From Dyella_D sp052115385 (GTDB lineage Bacteria > Pseudomonadota > Gammaproteobacteria > Xanthomonadales > Rhodanobacteraceae): a DNA stretch of 64,000 nt. Of this stretch, positions 1 to 10,100 are shown in pieces. Location: positions 1 to 64,000 of the forward strand of contig NZ_JBFRGP010000011.1 of the NCBI RefSeq assembly GCF_052115385.1, given 5' to 3'. The stretch's first letter is position 1. Each line of letters opens with the position of its first letter. Below the pieces are notes generated by a model that worked only from the letters and a program-made list of their open reading frames with translations, did no database searches and was not told where the DNA came from. Both the position numbers and the translations under genes were made by a program.

Positions 1-66
1 CTTCTGATAGTTGGCTAACAGACTGCTAAGCAGCTCGTCGGGCACTTCGTGTTTGCGTGGACTCAT
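1..66 (-). CDS. IS256-family transposase, N-terminal fragment cut by the window edge
   Basis: The minus strand from 66 to the window edge reads 22 codons beginning MSPRKHEVPDELL and continuing into LLANYQK. This N-terminus, with a short basic stretch followed by VPDELL..LLANY.K, is the kind seen at the start of IS256-family (DDE, Mutator-like) transposases. The catalytic core lies outside the window, so completeness and activity cannot be judged. The start codon is 53 bp inside the probable element end and is preceded by a GGAG-type ribosome binding site (CCCGGAGACACC). The family call rests on a short stretch and is moderately sure; it would be settled by reading the next kilobase to the left. 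Confidence 0.6.
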   Translation of the reverse strand, partial: MSPRKHEVPDELLSSLLANYQK

Positions 67-125
67 GGTGTCTCCGGGTCAGATGGCAGTTTCCTGCCAA
101 TGCCCCGTTTACACAAAATCTAGGA
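1..125 (-). mobile_element. Terminal part of an IS256-family insertion sequence
   Basis: Read on the minus strand, the transposase start is preceded by TTTTGTGTAAAC, a motif typical of IS256-family terminal inverted repeats. The outer boundary lies around 119-130, next to the RHS stop codon, but cannot be fixed without the other end. The element therefore abuts or slightly overlaps the 3' end of the RHS gene. Confidence 0.5.
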
Positions 126-3100
126 TAGGCCCCCTGTTGGCGTCCCCCCTTGCGGCTGGCCTCCAGGACAGGACTGTGGCGGGGCTTCTGGCTCGGCAGG
201 AACTGGGTCTTCCATCCCACCAAGTGGATTTCCTCTTGGCTCTGCGGGGGTTTGATGCCCGGGAGGCGCCCCCGGATTGTTAGGTTGCACCATGTCCGGG
301 TTTTGGTTGCAAGCCGCAAAGAGGATGAAGCAAAGGATCCGCCAGCTCTTATTGTCTGGCACAAGCCCCAACGGGTCGACGTGGCTCAGCGGATTTGATG
401 CGGTATAGCTATATAAGCTGGGCCCCGCATTGAATCCTAACGGATCCGCTTGACCATACCGACCCGTCACGGCTTCGTAATCGCGGTTAATATTGTTATG
501 AAGTCGACTTTCGACGTCGTAATACTGACCAGGAAATCGCAAATTGAAGGTGATTTCAGTAGTTGTGGGGAGCTTCTCGCCAAAGGGATTCGCTTGATAT
601 GCCCACTGCCACACCGTCGCTCCCGTGCTATCGGCGATCGAACGCGGAGTATTCAGACCATCCGCATGCACGTAACTTACTGTGCTACCTGAACCGTTTG
701 TGCTGATGATTGCCACTGGCAGGCTGTCTAACCAAACGTAGCTACGACTCGTCGCCCCGTATTCACCCAAGAGCTGACTGCCTTCGTCATAGGTGAAGCG
801 CTGACTCGCTGATGCAGCCTTGGCAACGCGCTGCCCCATTGCGTTGTAGATGTAGTTCGCAGCCGTCTGGCCGTTCCGCTGCACCACCGTCAAGCGATTG
901 CGGTCGTTGTAGCCGTAACCAAATGTGTCGCCACCCGCCGCATTACCAGTGGTGTTGCCATTGGCGTCATACGTCCGGGCGCTGCTGCCGATGCTCGTCA
1001 GCCAATGCGTTCCGGTCTGATAACCGTAGGTACCCGTCGCCAGTCCGTTACTCGCCTTGCTGAGGCGGTCGCCGGTTTTATTGTAGGTGTAGGCCTCGAT
1101 TGCCTGGCCCTGTGCATCCTTGAGGCCCGTCAATCGGTACAACGGATCGTAGCTGTAGGTCTCGATCGCTGGATTGGCACCTGATGCATTGCCCAAGGCT
1201 GTAATGTTACCTATCGCATCACGGGCAAAGTGCAAATTCAGCGCCGGGCTGACGACGTCTGTCACCGCGTAGTTTGCGTCGTAGGTGCGGGTGATGGTCT
1301 GGCCATTGCCTAGGGTGTAGCTGGCGATGGGACCGAATGGCAGGTAGCTGGCGTTGGTCACCACGTTGCCGGCCCCGCTGCTGCCCGGCGACTGCACGTT
1401 GACGCCACTGATGCGTCCCGCGCCATCGCGGCTGTATTGGATGACAGTGCCATCCGGGGTATGGGTACTCGCCAAGCGATCGGCCAGCGTGTAGCTGTAA
1501 CTGACCATGTCGACGTTCGTGCCCTGGGTCTGGCGCTTCTGCACCACGTTACCTCGGGCGTCGTAGCAGTAGACGGTGGCGACGGCGGTTTCCACCACAC
1601 TGGTCAGGCGACCAACCGCGTAGGAACCCACGCAGCCCGTGACGCTGTCTGCCTCGTCGTAGCGATAGCTAACGTTTGCGTCGCTAGTCGGATAGGTGGT
1701 GGCGGTGATGCGGTTAAGCGCATCGAAGGTGCTGTGGCTGACCACACCTCGTGCATCCGTGGCCTGAATGCGGTTGCCGGCCGCATCGAAGACATAGCTG
1801 GACGTGCCCGTGTCGGGACTGTGCACCGCCTTGGCGTTACCCAGGCCATCGTAGTCGTAGGTGGTATTGAGACCGTCCGGGTCGCTCACGCCCTGCAACT
1901 CATCGCGCGGGCCGTAGGCGAACACACTCTGTGTGTTTTGCGTGGCGGTATCGGTGCCGTTGTAGTTGTCGATGGTGCTGACCAGGCGATTAAGGGCGTC
2001 GAAACCTTGCTTGCGCTGGATGCCCAACGCATCGGCGCTGCGCACCAGGTTGCCGTTGCCGTCGTAGCTGTCGCTGAAGCTGGCGTCGAAGACGGTGCGA
2101 TTGAGGCCATCCTTGATACCGGTGAGCTCGCCCAGAGTGTTGTAGCTGCGAGCCAGGGATCGGCGCAGGGTGTTGCCAGCGTCGTAGGTCTCTTCCTTCG
2201 TCTTGTTGCCCGCCGCGTCCAGCGTGTAGTGGATGCGGTTGCCTACGGGGTCGGCAATGTCGGTGAGGCGATGGGCGGCGTCATAGGTGTAGGTAAGCTG
2301 CACGCCGTCAGGATCTTTCACGGAGGTCACGGCGCCATAAGGCGTGTAACCGATCTGTGTCACAGCGTCGTTCGACGACGCTGTGCCATCGGCATTGGCG
2401 CGGACAGTACGAGTGAGCACCCAGCCGCGGGCATGGTAGGTGGTGTCGGTGAGAACACCATTAGTGTCCCGCTGACGCATTACGCGACCGTTTTTGTCGT
2501 AGGTCACGAATGTGGTGACATGGCCAGCCGGATCGGTAACCTGATAGAGATCGCCCGCGCGGTGGCAGGCGCCGCCGATCGTACCGCAGCCGGATTCATC
2601 GGCACTCATGTAGTAGCTGTAATGCGCCGTACTGGTGACATCAGTGCGAGGACCGGTAGCGCTCAGCAACAAACCCGTGACCGGGCACTGCGCGCCATCA
2701 ACGGCATTGCAATAGGAATACGTCCAGCGGCTCACGCCTGCAGGAGTCGATCCCGTGGCAGCGCACGTGTAGCTGCCGGCGACTGAAGCATCTATTTCGC
2801 AGCGGGCGAGTACCTGACCGGCACCGTTATAGACCCAGGTCGTACTCTTCTTGACTACACTGCCCGCATCACTAACCGTCCGCGAAAGCGGCACGCGCAG
2901 CGAGGTATTCCAGGTGATGTTGGTCGAGCGCTGAGCCGTATCACCCACGCCTTCGACCAGTTGCTGAATGAGTCCCAGCGAGCTGTACGTATAATTAGTA
3001 GTCACCCCACTCCAACTCTGGGATGACTTGAGAAAGCCATTGCTGTCGTAAGCCATTTGCTGGCCCACGCAGTCGCGGCAAAGCGGCCCACTGACCGAGA

Positions 3101-4643
3101 CCAGCCGCATGCCACCCGCCGAATCCTGATAGTTGAAAGTACGCTGCGCCCCGAGGTTGTCGGTCACCGTAGTGGCATTACCGCTGTAGCTCACCGCGTT
3201 TGTATAGACATTGCCGTTCAGGGCGCTGGACAGAGCCTTACCCGTGGTCGCGTCGTACGTCCAGGTCGCGTAGTTCGCGTTGCCCTCATCCACCCAGGCA
3301 GTCATCGCCTGGGGGAAATTGGCGCTCTCGTACTTGTACGTGATCGACTTTCCGTCTGCGTAGGTCACCGAAGCCAGATTTCCCAGCTCGTCGTAGGCGT
3401 ACTGAACGTTCGTCTCATCCGGCAGGGTGAGCTGTGTCAGCCGGGCGCTACCGTCATAGCCGAAGCCCAGTTGCCGGCCGTAGCTATCCGTTACTGAGCT
3501 GATGACATTGGCATTGCCGACATCCGCCCGAGCAAAGGTCTGCGCATAGCCATCCCTGCTCGTGATCTTCAAAAGACGACCGTTCGGATCGTATGACTCG
3601 ACGTCGCCATTCTCGGCAGTCAACGAGTAGCCGCCGCTGTTCGCAACAAGAGTAATGGTGCTTTGCCCGGACGACTGGCACACCCCATTGAAACAGGTGA
3701 AGTAGTAGTTGCGGCCATCTGGCCGAAACACAGTAATGCCCGCAACTGCATCCGTAATCGGCGCCGAGTAGGCCAATGACGGATTGGTGTTGTAGATTCT
3801 AAGTACCTCGCCATTGGACAATGTGCACTGTCCATTGCCGCTATTGGTTGCGGTCACACCGCTATAGGCGGAATCGCGACTGGCCAGCTCAGCGACGCCC
3901 GAGGTGCACGCCCCGTCCGCCGAACTGTAGGTAGCGGAGAAGAAAGCCGTCGACCCACCGGACACCGACGATTTCGCCCCCGCCGCGATACTTGTGATCC
4001 GCCTGGCCGCGAAAGCGTTGCTCCAACCCCTATTGCCAGCCGCATTCTGGGGATTGCTGTTGTAGCTACGATCGAAGCGAAGGCGCCCATTTCCGCTGAC
4101 GTAGTCGCTGGCGGATTCCGACATGTTTCCGGAGCCAAGATCGATGGGGAGTGGTACGGCTTTCTCACCGCCACTACACATGCAATTGCCATCTGCAGGA
4201 TTGTTGCCAGGCTTGCCCAGAAAATAGCCGGCGTTGCAGCCCCTTACGTTAGGGTTGGCCTCCGTTGGCCCCCAGTTGTAGCCGGGATCACAGGTGTATA
4301 CCCAATACACGGCGTAAGGCGAGTAGACCAGGATGTCCGGACTGGGAGGAATGACGCAGTGTGCATCGGCCTCCATCTCCGTCGTATGAAGCGGTGGCGT
4401 GTAACTGGTGCCCGACGGCTCGACGTGCCAGTCCATCAACCAGCATTTCTCCGGCGATCCGACGGCAGAGAAATACGCGGCCCAGGCCGCAGCAAGACTG
4501 CTTTCCTCCCACGCCTGGGCTGCAGGTCCATCCCATTGGACCTGATTCTGCGGATAAGTACTTACCGCATTATAGTTCTGCGCCCCAGCCATCGGCGCCC
4601 AGAAGAGCAAGCCAGTTAGAAGGAGAAGGATCCAACGCTTCAT
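120..4643 (-). CDS. RHS-repeat protein with DUF6531-like N-region; C-terminus abutting an IS element
   Basis: A secreted or surface RHS/YD-repeat protein of 1507 residues that should form the hollow beta-cocoon shell typical of the family. The start at 4643 gives a clear signal peptide (MKRWILLLLTGLLFWAPMAGA) and is preceded by an AGGGAA-type ribosome binding site; upstream in-frame ATGs would add 49 unrelated residues. A DUF6531-type segment (LGSGNMSESASDY) is near residues 160-235. Many YD repeats follow (YDANGN, YDALNR and similar), and the RHS-associated core ends near residue 1427 with NPLSHVDPLGL. Only an 80-residue Pro/Gly-rich tail follows, with no recognised toxin fold. The stop codon (TAG, 122-120) sits at the edge of the IS256 end, so the tail may be truncated or its natural end displaced. 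No small immunity-like gene is visible downstream, because the IS occupies that place. Confidence 0.85.
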   Translation of the reverse strand: MKRWILLLLTGLLFWAPMAGAQNYNAVSTYPQNQVQWDGPAAQAWEESSLAAAWAAYFSAVGSPEKCWLMDWHVEPSGTSYTPPLHTTEMEADAHCVIPPSPDILVYSPYAVYWVYTCDPGYNWGPTEANPNVRGCNAGYFLGKPGNNPADGNCMCSGGEKAVPLPIDLGSGNMSESASDYVSGNGRLRFDRSYNSNPQNAAGNRGWSNAFAARRITSIAAGAKSSVSGGSTAFFSATYSSADGACTSGVAELASRDSAYSGVTATNSGNGQCTLSNGEVLRIYNTNPSLAYSAPITDAVAGITVFRPDGRNYYFTCFNGVCQSSGQSTITLVANSGGYSLTAENGDVESYDPNGRLLKITSRDGYAQTFARADVGNANVISSVTDSYGRQLGFGYDGSARLTQLTLPDETNVQYAYDELGNLASVTYADGKSITYKYESANFPQAMTAWVDEGNANYATWTYDATTGKALSSALNGNVYTNAVSYSGNATTVTDNLGAQRTFNYQDSAGGMRLVSVSGPLCRDCVGQQMAYDSNGFLKSSQSWSGVTTNYTYSSLGLIQQLVEGVGDTAQRSTNITWNTSLRVPLSRTVSDAGSVVKKSTTWVYNGAGQVLARCEIDASVAGSYTCAATGSTPAGVSRWTYSYCNAVDGAQCPVTGLLLSATGPRTDVTSTAHYSYYMSADESGCGTIGGACHRAGDLYQVTDPAGHVTTFVTYDKNGRVMRQRDTNGVLTDTTYHARGWVLTRTVRANADGTASSNDAVTQIGYTPYGAVTSVKDPDGVQLTYTYDAAHRLTDIADPVGNRIHYTLDAAGNKTKEETYDAGNTLRRSLARSYNTLGELTGIKDGLNRTVFDASFSDSYDGNGNLVRSADALGIQRKQGFDALNRLVSTIDNYNGTDTATQNTQSVFAYGPRDELQGVSDPDGLNTTYDYDGLGNAKAVHSPDTGTSSYVFDAAGNRIQATDARGVVSHSTFDALNRITATTYPTSDANVSYRYDEADSVTGCVGSYAVGRLTSVVETAVATVYCYDARGNVVQKRQTQGTNVDMVSYSYTLADRLASTHTPDGTVIQYSRDGAGRISGVNVQSPGSSGAGNVVTNASYLPFGPIASYTLGNGQTITRTYDANYAVTDVVSPALNLHFARDAIGNITALGNASGANPAIETYSYDPLYRLTGLKDAQGQAIEAYTYNKTGDRLSKASNGLATGTYGYQTGTHWLTSIGSSARTYDANGNTTGNAAGGDTFGYGYNDRNRLTVVQRNGQTAANYIYNAMGQRVAKAASASQRFTYDEGSQLLGEYGATSRSYVWLDSLPVAIISTNGSGSTVSYVHADGLNTPRSIADSTGATVWQWAYQANPFGEKLPTTTEITFNLRFPGQYYDVESRLHNNINRDYEAVTGRYGQADPLGFNAGPSLYSYTASNPLSHVDPLGLVPDNKSWRILCFILFAACNQNPDMVQPNNPGAPPGHQTPAEPRGNPLGGMEDPVPAEPEAPPQSCPGGQPQGGTPTGGLS

Positions 4644-4770
4644 GGGTTTTCCCTGGAGAAACTTGCAACGAGATGATCCATATCGGCTACCGACCGAATG
4701 GAAGCAGCAATATCGAGCCGACTTCCACTGCAGTGACCGGTTTGTCATGAGGCGCCGACCATTAACGTTC

Positions 4771-4812
4771 CAAAAGAAAGGCCGCGCCACCTAACGGCGG
4801 CACGGCCTTTAT
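4771..4812 (-). terminator. Rho-independent terminator of the pil-chp operon
   Basis: On the minus strand, AAAGGCCGTGCCGCC pairs with GGTGGCGCGGCCTTT (15 bp including two wobble pairs) around a GTTA loop, followed by CTTTT. It lies about 115 bp past the chpC stop and upstream of the RHS start, so it should end the chemosensory operon transcript. Confidence 0.8.
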
Positions 4813-4927
4813 TGATCAATGACTGGCGTCTCAAACAGCATTCCATGCACCTTGCTTGCACCAATCCTTGGTCCACCTAATTCAAGGGAAGAGAAGCTTG
4901 CTGCCACGCGCAGCGAACGGGGTCACG

Positions 4928-5404
4928 TTATTCCACCAACTCCAACATCTCCGCCAACTGCCCCTCAATCCCCTCAAGATCCGGAATCACCGCCACGTCA
5001 TCGCGCACCAACACCTGCGCCTTTACACCCGGCGGCAACTCCGTCCCATCGTGCGTGGGAATAATCAACTCCGCATTAAGCGTAGTCAGCCGCGGAAACC
5101 CCTGAGTAACAACTGCCACAAACGGCAGCTTCGGATTCCCGCCCAGCGCCTTCAACACCGCCACGCGCTTGGCCAAGGTCGGATCGCCCTCCTCCGCACC
5201 GGCGAGCTTGGTGAACGACACCAGCGGCACGCGCCAGCCGCGCCATGCGATGCGGCCAAGCAGCCACTCCGGGCCATTCTCAACCGGCTCGGAGGTCGGC
5301 AGCGTAATCACTTCGGCGACGGTGGCGTTGGGCAGCAGCAAGCGCAGGTGGCCTACCGGCACCAGTACGCAACGGATTTCGCGCGGTAACGGCTGCTCGC
5401 TCAT
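4928..5404 (-). CDS. chpC: CheW-like adaptor of the Pil-Chp system
   Basis: A 158-residue CheW-fold protein, last gene of the Pil-Chp operon. It begins MSEQPLPREIRCVLVPVGHLRLLLPNATVAEV, the usual first strands of a CheW domain, and includes the WLLGRIAWRGWRVPLVSF segment that corresponds to the CheW G-x-x-x-x-G-x-x-x-P-L/V-V core. In Pseudomonas aeruginosa ChpC is a second adaptor linking ligand-specific receptors to the ChpA kinase; that role is inferred here from position and fold. The ATG (5404) overlaps the chpB stop by 4 bp (ATGA), so translation is probably coupled. A strong terminator follows. The longer open frame extending upstream is a chpB shadow. Confidence 0.82.
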   Translation of the reverse strand: MSEQPLPREIRCVLVPVGHLRLLLPNATVAEVITLPTSEPVENGPEWLLGRIAWRGWRVPLVSFTKLAGAEEGDPTLAKRVAVLKALGGNPKLPFVAVVTQGFPRLTTLNAELIIPTHDGTELPPGVKAQVLVRDDVAVIPDLEGIEGQLAEMLELVE

Positions 5405-7146
5405 CGCTGGACTTCCTCTTCGATCAAACGTGCCGCCAGTTCGAACGGCGTTCCGGTGAAACTTGCCAGGCGTTCGGCTTCGACGCCGTGCACCATGTCG
5501 GCGTAGTGGTCGCCGGAGGCCTGCTCGACCCACACGCGGCCGCCGCGGTCGTGCACGGCTTGCGCGCCGGCAACGGCATCGGTGCCAGGGCCGGCGAAGA
5601 CGATGGCGACGGCGTCGCGGCCGAATACGTTGGCGGCGGTGGTGAAGGCGCTATCGATGGACGGGTTCTGGAATGAGGTGACGTCCACCGCTTCGCACTC
5701 GACGCGGCCGTCGCGCAGCAAGCGCACCTGGCGGTTGGCGGGCACCAGCAGCACTTCGCCGGCGCGCGCGCGGTGGCCGTGGCTGGCGATGCGCACAGGC
5801 AGGGCGGAATGCTTGGACAGGCGCTCGGACAATGCGTCTACCGAAGCTGCGCCCTGGTGCTGGGTAAGCAGCACCGCCATGCGCAGGCTGGACGGCAACG
5901 CGGCGAGGAAGGCACAGACCGAGTCGGTACTGTCGACCGTCGCGCCGAGCAGCAACACGCGGCCAAGCGCGCTGTCGAGTTCGCCCAGATGCACTTCGTG
6001 CGCGTATTCCTCGCGCGGCGCAATGGCTTCCTCGATGGAGACCAGTTCCAGCGTCATGCCGGGCTCGATGCCCGGCGCCTCGTCCAGCAACTCCACGTCG
6101 GGTGCGAGGAAATCGACGGCGCTCATTTTCTCGATGCCGAATTCCGGCGCCGGCGCTTCGGCCAGCGGCGCGTCGTCGTCGACCAGCGACCAGCCGGCAT
6201 GCATCGCCTCGGCGCTGGGGACCTTCTCCACCTTGATCGGCGCGTCGGCGGGCATGAAGCTGTCGTCCAGCGGCGTCAGCGCGAGGTGGTCGAGCTGGAA
6301 CGACGGACGTGCCGCGCTCGGCGGCGAGGCCAGCGGTTCGGTCGGCGTGCTGGCGGTGAGCTCTTCGCGCATCGGCGGCGGCACCGCGGCGACGAGCTCG
6401 TCGTGCAGGGGCGGCAGCGGTGCGTGGCCTTGCGTGTCGGCCAGGAAATCGGTGTCGAAGTCGGCGCCGAACATGCCGTCGTGCAGCGGCGGCGCGTCGT
6501 CGGCGATCGGCTTCAGGCCGCTGCCGAATTCGTCTTCGACCGGCTCGTCCGTATCGGCGGCGAGCAGGGCTTCGAGTTCGGCGGCGAGCGATTCGGACAC
6601 GTCGGCGGCTTCGCCGACCACCGGCGAAAGCAGGATCTCGGGAGCTTCGTCGATCAGCGTGATATCGGCCACCGGCTCGATCTCAGCCAGCGTGGCGGCT
6701 TCGGGTTCCGCCGCCGGCTCTGCATATGCCGACGCCAGCGCGACCGGCGCCAACGCTACCTGCTGCACCGGCGTTTCCACCGCCAGGGCATCGGCCGGGC
6801 GCGGCGGATCGATATCGCCGTCCGCCAGCACCTTTACCGCGAGATGGCGCGCCCAGCGCGCACGGTCCCAACCGTCCAGGCCACGGCTGGCCTGGGCGTC
6901 GTTGAACACCACGCGCGGATGGTCGCCGTCGATCACGTCGTAGAGGCGATCGAGTTTGTCGGCTGCTTCGTCGTCGAGGTTCACCACCACCACCTGGGCG
7001 CCGGTGCCGTGGATCAATTCGCGGCTCAGCGTGCCCAGCGCGCCCTCGTGCACGATGCGTGCACCGCGTTCGCGCAAGGCTTCGCGCAGATGGGCCCCGA
7101 GTTCCGCGTCGTCGAACAGCAGTGCGACTGCCGGGGCTTCAGCCAT
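5401..7146 (-). CDS. chpB: ChpB-like protein: extended N-region plus CheB methylesterase domain with altered nucleophile
   Basis: A 581-residue protein in the chpB position. Residues 1-120 resemble a receiver fold but lack a convincing phospho-acceptor Asp. Residues 130-390 form an acidic, Ala/Pro/Glu-rich linker. The C-terminal ~185 residues align with the CheB methylesterase domain: GATVDST where CheB has G-A-S-T-G-G, then TQHQG (His430), NPSIDSAF, and AGPGTDAVAG (Asp523). The His and Asp of the Ser-His-Asp triad are kept, but the nucleophile Ser is Thr403 and the following glycines are Val/Asp/Ser, so esterase activity is doubtful. There is no pilK/cheR methyltransferase gene in the operon, which fits loss of receptor methylation. 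The start at 7146 overlaps the chpA stop by 8 bp. It is longer than the roughly 340 residues of P. aeruginosa ChpB. Confidence 0.78.
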   Translation of the reverse strand: MAEAPAVALLFDDAELGAHLREALRERGARIVHEGALGTLSRELIHGTGAQVVVVNLDDEAADKLDRLYDVIDGDHPRVVFNDAQASRGLDGWDRARWARHLAVKVLADGDIDPPRPADALAVETPVQQVALAPVALASAYAEPAAEPEAATLAEIEPVADITLIDEAPEILLSPVVGEAADVSESLAAELEALLAADTDEPVEDEFGSGLKPIADDAPPLHDGMFGADFDTDFLADTQGHAPLPPLHDELVAAVPPPMREELTASTPTEPLASPPSAARPSFQLDHLALTPLDDSFMPADAPIKVEKVPSAEAMHAGWSLVDDDAPLAEAPAPEFGIEKMSAVDFLAPDVELLDEAPGIEPGMTLELVSIEEAIAPREEYAHEVHLGELDSALGRVLLLGATVDSTDSVCAFLAALPSSLRMAVLLTQHQGAASVDALSERLSKHSALPVRIASHGHRARAGEVLLVPANRQVRLLRDGRVECEAVDVTSFQNPSIDSAFTTAANVFGRDAVAIVFAGPGTDAVAGAQAVHDRGGRVWVEQASGDHYADMVHGVEAERLASFTGTPFELAARLIEEEVQR

Positions 7147-10100
7147 GGGCGGACTCCGTCGCCTGGTCCTGCAGGGCACGCTGCTCCAGCACTTCGCTGA
7201 TCTGCGCCAGCAGCTCGGCTTCCTGGTACGGCTTGCCGAGGTAGCGGTCCACACCGATGTCGAACGCGCGCTGGCGATGCTTATCGCCGGTACGCGAGGT
7301 GATCATGATGATCGGCACCTGGCGCAGGCGCGGGTCGGCCTTCATCTGCTCGGCCAGTTCGAAGCCGTCCATGCGCGGCATTTCGATATCGAGCAGCATC
7401 AGGTCGGGCACGCGCTCGTGCAGTTTCTCCAGCGCATCCAGGCCATCCTTCGCGGTATGCACTTCGTACTCGTGGCGTTCCAGCACGCGGCCGGTGACCT
7501 TGCGCATGGTGATGGAGTCGTCGACCACCATCACCAGCGGGCGCACGCGCTCTTCCTCGACCACCGGCATTTCGACCGCGGTGAGGCCTTCGGCCAGGCG
7601 TTCCTGGCGGCGCACGATGCCGTGACGTACCAGCGGCGGCAGATCGAGAATGATCAGCACCGAGCCATCGCCCATGATGGTGGCGCCGAGGATGCCCGGC
7701 ACCGAACTCACCTGCGGGCCGACCGACTTCACCACGATCTCGCGCGAGCCGATCACGGCATCGATGCGGATCGCCGCGCGCAGGTCGCCGGCGCGGGTCA
7801 GCAGCAGCGGCAGCTGTTCGTCGCCCGGATGGCCGGCCGGAATGCCCAGCAGTTCGGCCAGGTCGTGGATGCCGTACGGCTCGCCCGAATACGGGAAGCT
7901 CGGCTCGTACTCGGCCAGGCGTTCGGTCAGATCGGCCGGGCTGATGCGGGCCACGCCCTGCACCGAGGTCATCGGGATGGCGAAGTTGGATTCGCCGATG
8001 CGCACCAGGATCGCCTGCGTCACCGCCAGCGTGAACGGCAGCCGCAGCACGAAGGTGGTGCCCTGGCCGGCCTGCGATTCCACCGCGATGGAGCCGCCGA
8101 GCTGCTTGATCTCGTTGGCCACCACGTCCATGCCCACGCCGCGGCCGGCCAGCTGGGTGACGCTGCTGGCGGTGGAGAAGCCCGGCTGGGTGATCAGGGC
8201 GAGCAACTGGTCGTCGCTGAGCTTGGCGTCGGCGCGCAGCAGGCCGCGCTCGATGCCGCGCTTGCGCACGGCCTCGCGGTCCAGGCCACGGCCGTCGTCG
8301 GTCACGCGCACCACCACCTCGGTGGCTTCGCGCGCCACGCGGATACGCACCGCGCCTTCGGCCGGCTTGCCCGCCTTGCGGCGTTCGTCCGGCGATTCGA
8401 TGCCGTGCGCCACGGCGTTGCGCAGCATGTGCTCGAACGGCGCCTTGAGGCGGTCGAGCAAGGTGCGGTCCATTTCGCCGTGCGCGCCTTCTACGAACAG
8501 CTGGGCGCTCTTGCCCTGCTCCTGCGCGGCCTGGCGCAGGGTGCGGCGCAGGTTCGGCACCATCGTGTCGAACGGCAGCATGCGCGTGCGCAGCAGGCCG
8601 TCCTGCAGTTCCGAGCTCACGCGCGACTGCTGGATCAGCAGCGTTTCGGCCTGGCGGGTCAGTTCGTCCAGCATGCCCTGGATCGACACCAGGTCGGACA
8701 CCGACTCGGCCAGCGCACGCGAGTACTGCTGCAGCTGCGAGTAACGATCGAGCTCGAGCGGATCGAACACGCTCATGCCCGCTTCGCGGTGCTCGCGCTG
8801 GAAGCGCGCGATGATCTGCGCTTCGGTTTCGATTTCCATCATGCGCAGCTGGCTGCGCAGACGCTGCACGGTCTGGTCCAGCTCGACCAGGTTGAAGCGA
8901 TAGCCGGCCACCTGCTGTTCGAGGCGCGAACGGTAGATCGCCACCTCGCCCGCATGGTTGACCAGGGTGTCGAGCAGTTCGGAACGGACGCGGATCTGTT
9001 CCTGCGGACCGCGCATCTCGTCGAACTGGCCTTCTTCCGGCAGCAGTTCGGGCAAGCCGGCGCGATCGGCCAGCCCGGCCACCGGCACGGCCGGCTCCTC
9101 CGCTGGCTTGGCTTCGCCGGCCAGGCCGAGGAAGCGGTCGATCATCGCCTGCGGATACTCGACGCCGCGGCCCTGCGACATGCGCTGCACCAATCCGTGC
9201 AGTGCGTCGAAGCCCGCTTCGAGCGCGCGAATCAATTCGCCCTGGCGCGCCGGATCGTGGCCGACCGGGCTTTCCAGCATGGTTTCGATGGCGTGGGTGA
9301 GATCGCCCACCGGCACCATGCCGGCGATGCGCGCGCCGCCCTTCAGCGTATGCAGGTCGCGCTGCAGGCTGGCCATGTGTTCCGGTTCGGCCGGCTCGGC
9401 ACGCCACTGCGACAGCACGCTGTCGGAGTGATCGAGAATCTCGCGCGCTTCCTCGGTGAAGATTTCCAGCAGGTCCGGATCGATCTGTTCGTTGGTCCAG
9501 CTGCCGGCGTATTCGGAAGTGAGGTCGTGCTGCGGGGGCTTCGGTGCTGCGGCCTTCGGTTCCTCGGCCTCGACGACAGCTTCCGGCCCGACGTGCGCAG
9601 CTTCGACGTGCTCAGGCTCGACTTCAGCCGGCGCCACCGCTTCGAGATGCACGGCTTCGACATGCACCGCTTCGACGATCGGCTCGTCGACCAGGCCCGA
9701 GACCGGCTCGGCGAGATCGGCGAAGGCTTCGGGCGTGCCGAGGAACTCAGCCAGCCCGGCCTCGTCGACGGCGCCGACTTCGATCTCTTCGACCTGGCTT
9801 TCGGCGAGCACCGGGCTCTCGGCGGATGCCGGCTCCAGCGTCGCATGCGGCGTGACAGCTTCGACCGCCTGCTCCGCACCGACCAGCGCATGCGCATCGA
9901 CCAGGCGCGCTTCCGCCGGTTCGACGGCATCCAGCGACAGCTCGATGTGCTCGGCTTCGTCGGCGCCCAGGTGGGCACCGGACAGCTCGATCGGTTCGAT
10001 GGACTGGCCGTCGAAGGACAGCGTGTGCTCCATCACGATCTCGGACGGGTCCGCTGCCGTTTCCTCGTGCTGCGGCACGTCGGTGGTGAGGTCGCCATAC

